From Theobroma cacao (lineage: Eukaryota; Streptophyta; Magnoliopsida; Malvales; Malvaceae), in assembly GCF_000208745.1 (NCBI RefSeq), contig NC_030852.1, positions 420,676 to 484,675 on the forward strand: a stretch of DNA of 64,000 bases, in the 5' to 3' direction. How positions within the stretch are numbered: the first letter of the stretch is position 1; every line of letters starts with the position of its first letter. Shown in pieces: positions 34,378 to 47,198 of this stretch. The notes under the pieces were generated by a model. It made no database searches and was not told the DNA's origin. It worked only from the letters and a program-made list of their open reading frames with translations. The position numbers and the translations under genes were made by a program.

Positions 34378-34872
34378 TGTTGAGAGCTCTGTAATTCCAG
34401 CTGGTAAAAAGGAAGGAAAAGTATCAGGCGCCAAGGTCAACTGGAAGAAAGAAGTTTTTAATGGTTTTTAGTTTAATGAAACGTTCAATGTGCTGTCGTT
34501 TTGGGTTTTATTTTGTTTCTGTTTGATGGCTTAAACGCCTCTTGCCAGTGTCGTTTTGTTTTTGCTGGATGTTAGGTTGAAAAGCCACGTTTTTATTTCT
34601 TTGCTGTATGTTTTTCTTTCTTAGCTGTTGAAGGCCGTTGCAGGACACGAAAACCCATTTTCTGCTGCTGTGCATAACTATTTTTCTTCTCTTGTTTCCT
34701 GTTTCAATGCCGAGTATTTCGGATGGGTTGTTAGTACTCATATATATACACTCAACAAAAGAATGAAAAGGTGATTTTTATTCTCTAATTTTTCTTCATC
34801 AAAAACTTCTGCTCCCAACTCCTTTGTTCTTCATTTTTGTGTTCTTCAATTAATCTTGAGAAATTTTAACAT
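34378..34872 (+). repeat. 5' LTR of copia element 4
   Basis: 495 bp, TGTTGA...TAACA. It contains a TATATATA stretch near 34740 upstream of the likely transcription start. Confidence 0.92.
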
Positions 34873-34885
34873 GGTATCAGAGCCT
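34873..34885 (+). promoter_or_regulatory. Primer-binding site of copia element 4
   Basis: TGGTATCAGAGCC directly follows the 5' LTR and pairs with initiator tRNA-Met. Confidence 0.9.
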
Positions 34886-34975
34886 TAAAGTGATCTTGAG
34901 GGACTATTTTCTAGTTTGCTGTTTGTTATTCACTGTTGCTTACGAATTCCTGTTTTTCTGCTTTGGTTTGTGAGA

Positions 34976-37900
34976 ATGGCTACAATTGGATTTAGCACCT
35001 CTGCTCCTCCAGTTTTCACTGGAGAAAATTATGTTTTTTGGTCGGTGAAGATGCAGTCCTATCTCAAGGCCTTCCGTCTTTAGGAGGTGGTGGAGATCGG
35101 GACTAAACCAGAGCAACATTATGCTAATCCAACCTTAGCTCAGATAAGGTAGTTTGAGGAAGACAAGTCAAAGAGGTATAAGGCTCTTTCCAGTTTACAA
35201 TCTACAATTTCTGATGAGATTTTCTCTAGGATAATGCATTTAGATAACCTAAAGGATGTATGGGATCATTTAAGAGAGGAATTTTATGGTAGTGATCGAA
35301 CTAGAAGAATCCAAGCTTTGAATCTGTCTAGACAATTTGAAATGCTGTAAATGGAGGATAATGAGACTATCAGAGAATTTTCTGGGAAGATGTTGGGGTT
35401 AGTGAATCAACTTAGGCTGCTAGGGAAGGAGATGGATGAGGAAAGGTTAGTAAGCAAGATGCTGGTAGCATTACCAGAAAAGTATGAGTCAAAAATCTTA
35501 TCATTAGAGGACTCTAAGGACATTAGTCAGATGACCTTAAAGGAACTTGTGAGTGCACTGGAAGGCTTAGAGCAGAGGAGAGCTTTCAGGCAGAAAGGTC
35601 TTGTTGAGAATGCCCTGGTAGTGAGATCAAAAAATGTGAAACCTGAAAATGGTAATTCTAGGAAAATGAAACTGAAAGGAAAGATAAAGGAAAGAAGTTA
35701 GATGAAAGAAAACATGGAGAAACTAAGAAGTCATTTCCACCATGCTCTCATTGTAAAAAAACAAATTATACAGAGAAGTTTTGCTGGTTTCGACCAAATG
35801 TTAAATGCAGGAGGTGTCACTAGCAGGGTCATGTGGAGAAAGTGTGTAAAAACAAAGGCAATAGTGCTGATGAGAATGTAGCTGTGGTTGAAGAGCATCA
35901 AGCAGATAATGAAGTACTTTTCATGGTTAAGAAGGTAAAAAGTGAGGAGAAAAACAATGTTCGGTTGCTGGATAGTGGATGCTCAAACCACTTGACTGGC
36001 TGCAAAGAGAATTTTATCAGTTTGAATGAGAATTTTAGAACTCAAATGGAAGTTGGAAATGGTGATATGCTGTTGATCCTTGGAACAAGTATAGTGGGAG
36101 TGCAGACACTAGGTGGCATTAAGTTAGTGGTAAATGTTTATTTTACTCCTGATGTGAGTCAAAACTTGCTAAGCGTAGGTTAGTTGGTGGATGAAGGCTT
36201 TGAATTGAATTTCAAAGACAAAGCTTGCATAGTGAAGGATCCAACTGGTGTTGAACTTTTCACAGTGAAAATGAGAAACAAATGTTTCCCATTAAACTGG
36301 ATGACTCTAAACCATATTGCTTTCAAATGCACTTTGTCTGATATTGAATTGTGGCACAAGAGGTTTGGACATGTGAACTATGATTCACTGAGTTTAATGG
36401 CCTCGAATTGTTTGGTTGATGGGTTACCTCACATGGCAAACTTAAACAAGATATGTGAAGTGTGTCAGTATGGCAAGCAGAGGAGAGCATCATTTCCATA
36501 AAGTCGAACCTGGAAAGCATCTTGTAAGCTGCAGTTGCTGCATACTGATATTAGAGAACCAATGCAAACACCATCTTTGAATGGAAGCAAGTATTATATG
36601 CTCTTTATTGATGATTACACTAGGTTCTGTTGGATTTATTTTTTAGAGTTAAAGTCTGATGCCTTTAAGGTATTTACTAAGTTCAAAGCCTTGGTTGAAA
36701 ATCAAATGAGCTTAACTATTAAGAAGCTCAAGAGTGATAATGGGGCTGAGTATACTGCTAATGAGTTTAAAGAATATTTAAGCAAATTAGGCATAATGCA
36801 TCAACTGACTGCGCCTTATAGCCCTCAACAGAATGGTGTCTCAAAAAGAAAGAACAGAACTTTAATTGAAATGGCTAGGTGCTTGCTGTTTGAGAAGAAG
36901 TTACCTAAGTTCTTGTGGGCAGAAGCAATTAATACTGCTAACTATCTGCTAAATTTGACTCTTACTAGAGCTTTGGCAAGCAAAACTCCATATGAAGCCT
37001 GGTATGACATGAAACCTTCAGTCAAACATCTAAAAGTCTTTGGATGTATATGCTTTGCTAAAGTTCCAGATGCAAGAAGAACCAAGCTGGACAGTAAGTC
37101 TATGTTAGCCATCCATCTTGGGTATAGTGAAGCTTCAAAAGGTTACAGGCAGCTAGATGTCAAAAGCATGAAGTTTTTCATCAGTAGAGATGTAGTGTTT
37201 GATGAAGGCAAGTTGTGGAACTGGGAAGCCAAGCAAGTTGTAGGGTTAGATAACTATGTTTTAGTAGAAAATCAGTTGACAAAAGAGCAATTTGAGTTGA
37301 ATTCAGATGATGTGGATGAGATGCCAATGAGAGGAACAAGAAGTCTATCAGATGTTTATGCTAGATGTCATGTAGCAATCTCAAAACCTAGCTCGTATGC
37401 TGAAGTTGCCTCTGATGAACATTGGAAACAGGCCATGGAAGCTGAAATGAATATGGTATGGAAGAACAAAACTTGGGTGCTAGTGGACAGGTCAACAGAT
37501 CACAATATTCTAGGTGTCAAATGGATTTACAGAACTAAAGTGAATCCAGATGGTTAAGTGAACAAATACAAAGCAAGACTAGTAGTTAAGGGATTTGCTC
37601 AGATATATGGTGTGGACTACATGGAAACATATGCACCTGTGGCCAGACATGATACAATAAGGTTGCTGGCAGCCTTGTCTGCAAGAGAAGGTTGGTTAAT
37701 CTATCATTTTGATATAAAATCAGCTTTTTTGAATGGTTACTTGAAGGAAGACATATATGTTGAACAACCTAATGGTTTTGTTGAAAAGGGTTCTAAAGCC
37801 AAGGTTTGTAAATTGGTAAAAGCTCTTTATGCTCTCAAACAAGCACCAAGGGCTTGGTATGAGAGAATGGATGCGCACTTGCTAAATCAAGGTTTTATCA

Positions 37901-38926
37901 GAAGTTCTACTGAAGTAACACTCTATATAAAAAATGGTAGTGATGCAGTTAATCTAATAGTGGCAGTGAATGCTGATGATCTACTTGTCACTGGTCTTGA
38001 GATTGATTGCTTAGCTGAGTTCAAGTCACAGATGCTGAAAGACTTGAAATGATTGATCTACTGATGACCTATTTTCTTGGGATGAATTTATTCAATCATC
38101 CAAATCTATAGTTATTCGTCAGTCAAAGCATGCTCAGGACTTATTGAAAAAATTTCACTTGGATCACTACAAGGCTATTAAAACTCCACTAGCTATAGGT
38201 GCTAAATTTTGCAAGCAAGATGGGACAACTGATGCAAATGAGAAACTTTATAGGAGCATTATTGGATCTTTATTGTACCTTGCTGCAACCAGACCTGATC
38301 TAATGTTTGCAACAAGTATTTTGTCCAGGTATATGCAGGCTCCAACAATTATTCATTTTACTGCAGCTAAACGCATTCTCAGATATGTTAGAGGTACAAA
38401 AAATTATGGTGTGAAGTATGTAAGAGCTGAAAGTGGTGAACTTCAAGGATGTTCTAACAGTGATTGGGCAGGTTCACTAGATGACTCTAAAAGTACAAGT
38501 GGATACTTTTTTTCATTTGGAAGTGGAGTCTTCTCTTGGAGTTCAAAGAAATAGGAAGTAGTGGCTCAATCATCTGCAGAAGCAGAATATATAGCCACTG
38601 CTGCAACTACAAACTAGGCACTCTGGTTAAGAAAGATCTTAGCTGAATTGGGGTTCTCACAGAACAAGGGAATAGTGCTACAATTTGATAACCAATCTGC
38701 TATTGCTATAGCTAAGAATCCAGTTCAACATGGGCGCACTAAGCATATCAGAGTTAAGTTCCATGCCTTAAGGGAAGCAGTAAAAGAAGGGGAAATTGAG
38801 CTAAAATACTATCCTACCAATGAACAACTAGCAAACATATTTACTAAATGTTTGAGTACAGAGCAGTTTGAATATTTGAGAGGTAAACTGGGAGTTTACT
38901 CATCTGGAATTAAGGAGGTGTGTTGA
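34976..38926 (+). pseudogene. gag-pol of copia element 4 (stop codons)
   Basis: Starts MATIGFSTSAPPVFTGENYV at 34976. Gag (UBN2-like) has stops at 35081, 35150 and 35348. A zinc-knuckle-like region near 35780-35850 follows a frameshift and holds a stop at 35821. Protease has LLDSGCSNHLTG. The pre-integrase region has LWHKRFGHVNYDS. Integrase has SDNGAEYTANEF and SPQQNGVSKRKNRT, where the catalytic glutamate (VSE in the family) is Lys. RT has KALYALKQAPRAWYERM and VNADDLLVTG where YVDD is expected. RNase H has SNSDWAGSLDDSKSTSGY and LQFDNQSAIAIAKNP, ending near 38926. Later stops are at 36181, 36499, 37555, 38552 and about 38616. Most would be restored by one transition. Confidence 0.88.
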
Positions 38927-39414
38927 GAGCTCTGTAATTTCAGCTGGTAAATCGAAAGGAAAAGTATCAGGCGTCAAGGTCAATTGGAAGAAAGAAGTTC
39001 TTAATGGTTTTTAGTTTAATAAAACGTTCAATATGCTGTCATTTTGGGTTTTATTTTGTTTCTGTTTGATGGCTTAAACGCTTCTTGCCAGTGTCGTTTT
39101 GTTTTTGCTGGATGTTAGGCTGAAAAGCCACGTTTTTATTTCCTTGCTGTATGTTTTTCTTTCTTAGCTGTTGAAGGTCGTTGCAGGGCACAGAAACCCA
39201 TTTTCTGCTGCTGTGCATAGCTGTTTTTCTTTTCTTGTTTCCTGTTTCAATGCCGAGTATTTCGGATGGGTTGCTAGTACTCATATATATACACTCAACA
39301 AAAGAGCGAAAAGGTGATTTTTATTCCCCAATTTTTCTTCATCAAAAACTTCTGCTCCCAGCTCCTTTGTTCTTCATTTTTATGTTCTTCAATTAATTTT
39401 GAAAAATTTTAACA
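38921..39414 (+). repeat. 3' LTR of copia element 4
   Basis: 494 bp; partner of 34378-34872. Preceded by the purine tract ending at 38920. Confidence 0.92.
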
Positions 39415-39699
39415 CATCCCAATCACAATGCACTTTGCACAGTCATACAATCGTCCTAGCATTTGAAACTCGGGACAACAACCCCATAAAAACCAAGCAG
39501 TATCCTTGTTTAAAGTATTGAACCAACACAAACAATTTTGATCCCAAAAACAAAAGCGGGTCCTAACAAAAAGGGAAACATGACCTGTACAATGCTCAAC
39601 ATAATGCACCTGTACATGCAGCAGCTCAACAAAAATCATCCAACAAACACAAGCTCAAAGCACACAAAAACCACGACCACATCATAAGATCTGAAGAGT

Positions 39700-42600
39700 C
39701 AACCTTTCCCAACCAACATCTGAAAACAGAAAAAACACCCTCCCGTAAACCAATTGCATCATAACCAAAACAGATTACTCAGAGACCTTAAACAGCTCAC
39801 CTTGCCTTTGCACACCAGCTTTAGCAAGGCTGTCAGCCAGCTGGTTACTTTCTCTAAAAATGTGTTTAATCTCCCATTTCTTCATTTCCTTCTTCAGTTT
39901 TTCAATGTGCAAGACCCATTTCCTAAGTCTCCAAGGGGCTTCCGATGAATTATTAGTCCATTTGACTACATTTTATGAGTCACTCTCAATTGCGAGATTG
40001 TGTGTTTGGCACCATTTAGAGGTTGCAAAGCAATGAAAGCCTCCCTTATAGCTCTAATTTTAGCCACGCTATAGTCTTCCACCCTTATGGATTTGGCGAA
40101 AACAATTTTTATGCATCAATCTTCGTTCCTCATAACCCCCCCATCCCAACTTCACCGAGGTAGCCTTGGGTTGTTCCATCCATATTGAACTTCATAACGC
40201 CACATGGTGGAGTACACCATTCCTTAACTTTTTTGTTCGTTTTGTTTTCCCTCAACCTCGCACCATGACTAAAAACCTATATGTGTCAAGAATCAAGCCA
40301 TACTCTTCAGGCCATTTAGCTTTTGCTTATGTCGCAATTCTTAATTTGACCAGCTTTCCATTTCACGCCTCTAAACACTTTATCATTTCGATAAAACCAT
40401 ATTGACCATATTATAGCATAGAAACCCATTTTCTAGACAGAATTGTTCCCTTATCTAATTTCCACTCCATTCCATAAGTGAAAAACACTAATCAAATCAG
40501 CAAAGATAACCCATTCAACCCCCCATTCCTTTCCCCACCACTGCCACACTCTCCATACTTCCTGGCAATGAATGAGAAGATGTCACATAATCTCTTAATC
40601 CCCGTTACACAATTCACATGTCATAGCCTCCTAACTTATCAAGCTCTTTCTCGTAAGCTCATACTTGATAGCCACTTTCTTGTGAAAAGCTTGCCAATAA
40701 AACACTTCAATCCGATGTGACGCAAGATTGATCCATATGTTTCTCCAAACATTTTCTTCAAAAGAATCTCTTTTAAGCACCTACTTGTAGAAAGATTTAA
40801 TAGTGTAAAGCCCCAAAGTAGACTTTTTATGTGCAATCGAATCTAGCAACTCCTTACATAAGTGAAATTCACCAATAAAGTGATTAAGTTGTTACCACTG
40901 GTCTTGCTCCCATCCAAATGGTTGTCTTCTCAACTTTCCACGTCCATACATTTTTGCTCTATATTCCTTTTTGCTCTATATTCCTTGTTCATTAATGAAC
41001 CCCTCTTTGTTCTATGCAAGGGCAAACATCCTTAGAAAAAGTTCTTGTAGCGTAACTTCTCCAAACCTTAGGTCTGACCAAAACTTTATCCTACTCCTAT
41101 CACCCACCATCATTTAAATGTTAGAAGGTACCTACATAGAAAAATTGTTAGTTGGGGAAAGAGGTTTGATAATATTATTCCATACTCTCAAAGCCTTTCT
41201 ATTAGTGTTTGTCTTAGGCAGAATGTCAGTAGGATTTTTCATCACTTCTTTCCACAAACTATTTTGTTCACTCCCATACCTCTAAATGCACTTATTAAGC
41301 AATGCTGATTTTTCAATTCAAGCTCAATAATCCCAAGCCCTCCATTTTCCTTGTAGTCACACACTTTGTCTTGCCAATATAGTGCACTTTCCTTTTTTCA
41401 TCCATCCCCTCCCACAATAACCTCCTCTTAATTTTTTCAAGTTGTTTAACAACTCATTTCGAGATTTGGAAAAGTGACATGTAAAAAATGGGGAGGTTGG
41501 TCAAAACTGATCTCAACAACGTCACCCTCCCTCCTATGGAAAGAACCTTTAATTTCCACCCAGACAATTATTTTCAAACTTTTCTATAACTGGTTTCCAA
41601 ATACTCAAGAAGTTATGATTAACTTCTACAGGCAATCCGAGATATGTAGTTTTTTTTTATTGATAATAATTGTTATTGATATTTATATCAACGCATCATG
41701 CTTGCAGAGTTGCAAATGCAATAAATTAAGTATTTTACTTATTGCTCCATTTCGGGGAATGCATCTTCACGGGCTCAAACTTCTTGCACCAGAGCAACTT
41801 GCCATTAATGGTGAACATGCATTGCTTTGTTCAAAAAGTAGTCATCATTAGTGGCATACTAGCTTCCTTGAAAACAAGCTTCCCGAATAGCGGTGTCTGG
41901 CTTTTATTCCATGGGGCTGGCGAATGCACGTATACCCTTCCCACACATTCTCCGTATGTGGAGTTAAAGAATCTGACAATTTCCTTCTCTGGTATAAGGT
42001 GTACATACGAGAAAGTTAAGAACAAGGACCGATCCACCCTACATCCAATGTTTTTCACCCCCCTCTTTATCAAGTGATCTGCTACCCCTATGCCCATTAG
42101 ACTGTTTTTATAAAAGTTTATTTTAAGTTTGAAAATCACTTAGAAGCTCCTCAAAACTCTTTTTACATTTCGAAGATTCTTAACCACAGGTTTATACAAC
42201 ACCATAGTGACATCAACGAATTATAAGTATGAGATACTTGATTTGTTTCTCCTAATGGGAACCCCCTAGCACAACCCCTCTTCTTTTGCCTTCGACATCA
42301 TCTGTCCCCAACACTCAATTATTAAATCAGATTGTTTCTTCTTTTGAGGCCATTACATGAAAAAACTTCGTATTTCTATCTTTCCTCAACATTCATTTAA
42401 CTCTTGATTTTTGCTGCCATTCTCATTCTTCCACCCTATATAACTTCCATAATTCAACCTTAACTTTAACAATTCTGTCTTGATACTCACTATTCCCCCC
42501 CTTCATTCCCTATTTATCATTAAAATATTAAAGTTTAGTCTCCAAATTACTTATTCTTTGCTCAGTTTCACAAAACTTTCTTTTCTGCGAAGACTTAAAA

Positions 42601-43530
42601 ATGGGTATGAGCCCTTTAAGTATGCTCCATAAACCTTTTCTGGTATTGTTCTCATCTCATTTCTATCTCCAATACTCTTCCATTATTTATGGAAGCTAAC
42701 TTCATCCAACCAATGGGAAAAGATTTTAAATGGCCTCGGCCCCTAATCCATTTTACACAGTCCAAGCACAATTGGATTATGATCCAAAATCGATACTAGT
42801 AGGTACTTTTGAATTTGATTAGCTTCCCTCTCTAAGAACTTATCATCAATCAAGAAAACGATCTAATCTACTAAAAGTTGGGTCTTTTCGATTGTTGCAC
42901 CACGTGAACTTCCTTCCCATTAAAAGTAAATCAATCAATCCTGCTTCATTAATAAACTCATTAAACTTTGTTGTAGCCCTCCATATATCACCTCTCCCTA
43001 TTCTTTCCTCCTCTCCCCTAACATAGTTGAAATCTCCCCAAAGCACCCACATAACCCCTAATCTCAATATAACTTGAATCAGCTCATTCCAAACTTCACT
43101 TCTTTCTCCCTCATCATTAAGAGTGTTCATGTACCCCAACCACATTTAGTGTTTATCCTTTTGATCACCCTTGCTAGCAGAATAAAATTCCTATGTGTCA
43201 CATTCTTTTCAAGGTTGAAAAAACTCTTTTGCCACATACGTAGTAACCCTCTAGGTCTTCCCTCCAATTTGACTACCTTACCCAAAATTCTCTCCTTATG
43301 CCACAACTTTTCATATAACCCTTCATATGGGTTTTGAATCTTAATCTCTTGCACGAAAACAAAATTTAGCTTGCACTTTTGAATGGCTCTTCTTAAAGCC
43401 TTTTTTTCTTCTCTCTTACAAATTTCCCTAAGATTCCAAGAAAGAATAAGCATTAAAATTGAGACACTAACCTCTTTTATCATACCTAAAAAGCCTATGT
43501 CTTTCATTTCTATCATCAATCTTTAACCTC
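39700..43530 (-). pseudogene. LINE ORF2 (endonuclease, RT, RNase H), broken
   Basis: The endonuclease is recognisable at 43519-42846: LILSWNLREICKREEKKALR, then WVLWGDFNYVRGEEERIG and LLLMGRKFTWCNNR and SRLDRF. The RT tail is seen at about 42270-42000 as GVPIRRN then a run ending FVDVTMVLY, where the family has FADD, so the catalytic motif is damaged. RNase H is seen at about 40190-39780, beginning KFNMDGTTQGYLGEVG. Numerous in-frame stops interrupt all three. ORF2 of L1 carries out target-primed reverse transcription; this one cannot. Confidence 0.8.
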
Positions 43531-44119
43531 AAACCCTGTGTAAACCTTAATTACCTTTTCTCTTTTTATTGCAAAGTCAAGCCCAACAGAACCATTGATA
43601 TTTAGGGTTGTAACAGATTTTTTCCTAATTTTTTCACTTCTGATTTTAGTCTCAATTTATGGCTTTGCCTTTAACCTCGTCGTGCTTTCCTTCCCCCCAA
43701 CTCTATTACTCTTACCCTTTGCCTTCTTTTCATTTCTGTTTGTTCTACTTTCTTTATTTGTTTTTCTCTTTACCTTTTGTCGTTTCCATCATTTACTTCT
43801 TTATTCCCAGGTCGGTTTTTCATCAGGTCAATCAAAACTACATCCTCAGAGAACGACACTATTGAAACAAAAACTCTCGACTTTGTCAATCCCTTTCTCC
43901 ACTAAACTTGAGTTCGTTCTTCTCCAAAGTTGTCTTTCCCACTTGACTCATCCAATGGATCTTCACTTCTATTAATCTCGTCTTCTTTGTACTAGTTAAC
44001 CTCTCCCCTAAAATCAACAAGAAAACTTCCTTCACTTAACTCTTTGTTGTATGCCTTCCCCCAATCCATCAAAACTTCAATATCCAGATTATTTTTTAGC
44101 TTTAGGCCTTTTTTACTAT

Positions 44120-45720
44120 AGTCACATAGACCTTCTTGGATTTTTCCAGGAACCCAATATGGACTTTTGAAAAGAGCTCGTCTTTATTCCCCTATAATTA
44201 AAGTTACAAGCTTCTTCAAGCCCATAGTAACTAAAATCACCTTCTTGCATTTGTGGGCTTTTTTCCTTACTTGCACTAATCCATTTCTCTTTTAATTTAG
44301 GCTCATTTTTCCTCTTGCTGCCATTTTTTTCCTTGTTCAGCCCTATCCCATCATAAATGTCGAACTTATCTTGAGCTCTCCTTGTGCAGCCCATATCTTT
44401 TGCTTTGGCCTTTCCTTTGTTTCTCCTTTTAGAGTTTTTTTTTTAATTCAAAATTTCCTTCCAATGAGCTCTGTTCACTTCTCGAGTCACCCCTCTTGGT
44501 ACTATAAACTTTTTCTTAGCCAACACTAGTCACTACAAGGTTAAGTTTCCTATCTCTGTTATCAGTTAGCTTTTCCATTGCTTTTTTCTTTCTTTTAATC
44601 CTATCTATATGTTCCTTGATTACTACCACGTCATCTATCCCTATGGGCTCCACTTTGTTCCCTCTTTCCCTAATGGTTTCTTTTGACTTTCTTCAAACTT
44701 TCCTACTGGTGATCTCCTTGAGAACCATCCCTCTAGTGTCGAAATGCTCTCCTCCAGTGTACTTTTTTCTTACCCTACTGTTCTTGCTCTCATGGTGAAC
44801 ATGACTCCATTAACTAGTATTTAAAGACATATCGGCACTTACCTTTTGCTAGTCACCTTCACCTTAATGATGGCATAATCAAATTACTTCTTTTTTTCTA
44901 TATCTGAATCTACTCCCATATACTTCCCCCAAGTGCTCTCTAATGCTTTAAAAGTCTTCATTTGCCACAACTAGATAGCTAGTTCTTCCACTGTAACCCA
45001 AACAACGTATTTTATATCATCCATCTCTAAATTGCACAGTTTAGTCTTAACAAGTCACTGCTCCAACATGTCCTTATGCTGCCCAAGGATACCTTTAATT
45101 TCTTAACCTTCATTAAAAGTCACCACCACATTCAAACCTTGGGCCAGCCTTACTCTGTCCATAACTCCAACACAGAACAATTTGCATTGGATTTCCTTAC
45201 AACATAATGGTTCTTTGAGTCTTCCTATAACACTTCTTCTGACCCATTCAACATCCTGCTCATTAAATTCCACTATGATTCCTTTTAATTTTTTCTCACT
45301 TTTGAGTTGCTCATGAGAACCTAAAGCTATCTCCCCTTCTGTTTACTTACCTCTTTCACCATCTTGTTGCCATCGATGATAACATCCAATAAGGATCCCT
45401 TTCTTTCTCCATGTTTAACTTCTTTTAAGCTCTCTCTAGAATTGTCGTTGTTGTCCCTTTTGACCTTTGCAACTCTATCTGCTCATTGATGTGAAGAAAT
45501 CTCCCTCTCAAAAGGAACTTATGCCCTATCTCCATCGCTCTATTAAATTCCTCTCTAGATTTATACCGCACAAAAGCAAAACATGTGGCCCAGTTCCTTA
45601 CAATCCTTGGGAGATAGACATCAAACACAACACCAAATTGGTCAAATAAATCCTTAACATCCCTCCACAGACCATCTATACTCAAGTTATCAACAAAGGT
45701 CGAAAAACTTTACTCTTTCA
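44120..45720 (-). pseudogene. LINE ORF1 (RRM type), broken
   Basis: The minus strand near 45720-45425 reads FSTFVDNLSIDGLWRDVKDLF and then CFAFVRYKSREEFNRAM, the RNP2 and RNP1 motifs of an RNA-recognition motif. A basic, lysine-rich segment follows at 44394-44122. RRM-containing ORF1 proteins are known in one group of plant L1 elements and coat the element RNA. Intervening sequence is full of stops. Confidence 0.75.
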
Positions 45721-45858
45721 CTTGTCGAAATCCCTAAACCCACTTCCATGGTTCCTTTTGTAATTCTCTCTCGATTCATGTCCTTTACCTTAAAGCTCTC
45801 TCCCCCTACGGATACCCTACCAACCTTCTGCACCTCTCTCTCTCTCATCATTTTTTTT

Positions 45859-45876
45859 AGTTAATCTATTCTTGTT
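45859..45876. repeat. Target-site duplication (right) of the LINE
   Basis: AGTTAATCTATTCTTGTT, identical to 34163-34180. Confidence 0.9.
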
Positions 45877-46429
45877 GCTAGCTATTTGTAAGTTTTAGAT
45901 GTTTTAACAACCAGAGTGAAAGATTATTGGAGATAGGGATGGAAACTGTTTTTGTTGGCCTGTCTATGCATCTTAACATTATGGATAAAGTAGTTATTTT
46001 TGCAAATTAGACATGGATTTCATCTTGCCACTAGATTAAAAGCTCAACAAATTCATGGTGGCAATTAAATGATGCACCTTGCCATTGATCTCAAGTCAGG
46101 GGTATTTGAAATTGCAATGGAAGCTATTGTTTTTGGTTTTCTAATTTCTCTTTTTCTTCTTAGTAGGAAAATTACTATAAATGAAAGTAGACTGCTACAA
46201 CTTGTACTAACAAAATTGTTTCAGCAATACAACAACAAGAAAGTTTGTAGAAAATCTCCTGAAGAATTTTTCAGTTATGACAGAGGAATTTCATTTCATT
46301 TTATATTAGACAAACAAATAAGGGATACTTTAGCATTTCTCTTTTACCAGATATAAAAAAGTTTGCAATCAACACATATTTCACTTGAACCATTAAGAAA
46401 ATCAAACCAAAGGCAACTTTGCTCTCTCA

Positions 46430-47198
46430 CTCGAGAGTTGAGATTACTCCTCTCGGTCGCCACCTCTCTCTCCTGGTTTCTCTTGTCCTCAAGCTGTGCC
46501 CTCTCTCCTTGGCATACGTTTCCTTTTCATCTTCATGGACTTTGGCCTTTGTGCCACCATCTTCAACCCTATACTCAACAAACTATTACTTCACCATATC
46601 TTTACCGTCCTACCTCTCTAACTCCCCTTTCTACTTACTTTTGCATAATCTTCTTTGGGTTTGATCCAATCACTAGTTGTCACAAGATCTTAAACTTTTG
46701 CGATAATCCACTGAAAGCTACTAAGTTCAAGCAGGGTCTTCACTTTGGGGAGAAACAACTCTTGGAGATAGCTTGATGGGACTTTTTATTTTAGGGCCTA
46801 ACCCCTATAGCTCTACAATTATTGTTGCATTTTAGGTCCACACTGATAATTTCAATGAGATTTTACTACCTTCAGAAGCTATCTCCCCTTGTAAAAGTGA
46901 TATAGAGTTGATTCTCAGTCTAATTCAATCGACATTTGGGTGTTGGAAAACCATGTTATAGGGGAATGGATTCAACGGACAATTGTTTTTGGAAAGAAAT
47001 TGAAGAGTTCCAAAACCTTTTTGGTTGCTAGCACTAGAGTGAGAACGAGCAACTACTAACACCATGCATTTTGTATGTAGGAGGAAAGAGATTAAAAGGA
47101 TTCCATTATCTAGACTCCTTAAACATCATGCCTTTGATTTTTCTTCCAAAGTAGTTACATTCTTTAATCATGAGGAAAACATTTTAGAGTTTGGCATA
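46430..47198 (+). pseudogene. F-box gene pseudogene (tandem copy)
   Basis: Plus strand, matching the F-box gene at 32938-34050 from about its codon 75 to the stop. A near-identical stretch encodes MDFGLCATIFNP (46533 on), then FGFDPIT (about 46657), then weaker matches through to a terminal GIM/LA-type end at about 47198. The 3' flank (TTGTTTTAATTTGATA) also matches that of the intact gene. The F-box itself is missing or unrecognisable, and frameshifts and stops break the rest. It shows that the family was tandemly duplicated before or independently of the LINE insertion that now separates the copies. Confidence 0.75.

Larger units (their letters stand above)
34378..39414 (+). mobile_element. 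Copia LTR retrotransposon 4, nested in the LINE
   Basis: Complete 5.0 kb element: 5' LTR 34378-34872, primer-binding site TGGTATCAGAGCC from 34873, gag-pol, purine tract AAGGAGGTG, 3' LTR 38921-39414. Flanks are CATCA (34373-34377) and CATCC (39415-39419), a target duplication with one mismatch. The LTRs align over their full length with no large gap. By eye the differences are few tens and almost all transitions, so it looks the youngest of the complete copia elements here. Several stops block expression. Confidence 0.93.
34181..45858 (-). mobile_element. Full-length L1-type LINE (decayed), split by copia element 4
   Basis: The element lies between perfect 18-bp repeats (34163-34180 and 45859-45876). 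On the minus strand it starts at 45858, carries an ORF1 with an RRM domain, an ORF2 with endonuclease, reverse transcriptase and RNase H, and ends in an A-tract (T-run at 34181-34188 on the plus strand). Without the copia insertion it is about 6.6 kb, the size of a complete plant L1. Stops and frameshifts throughout make it inactive. It landed between an F-box gene and its tandem copy. Confidence 0.88.

Noticed and set aside
34508..34741. 77-codon minus-strand open frame, also seen at 39051-39284
   Set aside because: It is the same LTR sequence of copia element 4 in both copies, antisense to the element. Repetition comes from the LTRs, not from a conserved protein.
43595..43975. Hydrophobic plus-strand frame of 126 codons
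   Set aside because: It lies antisense to LINE ORF1 and is a T-rich shadow with no domain.
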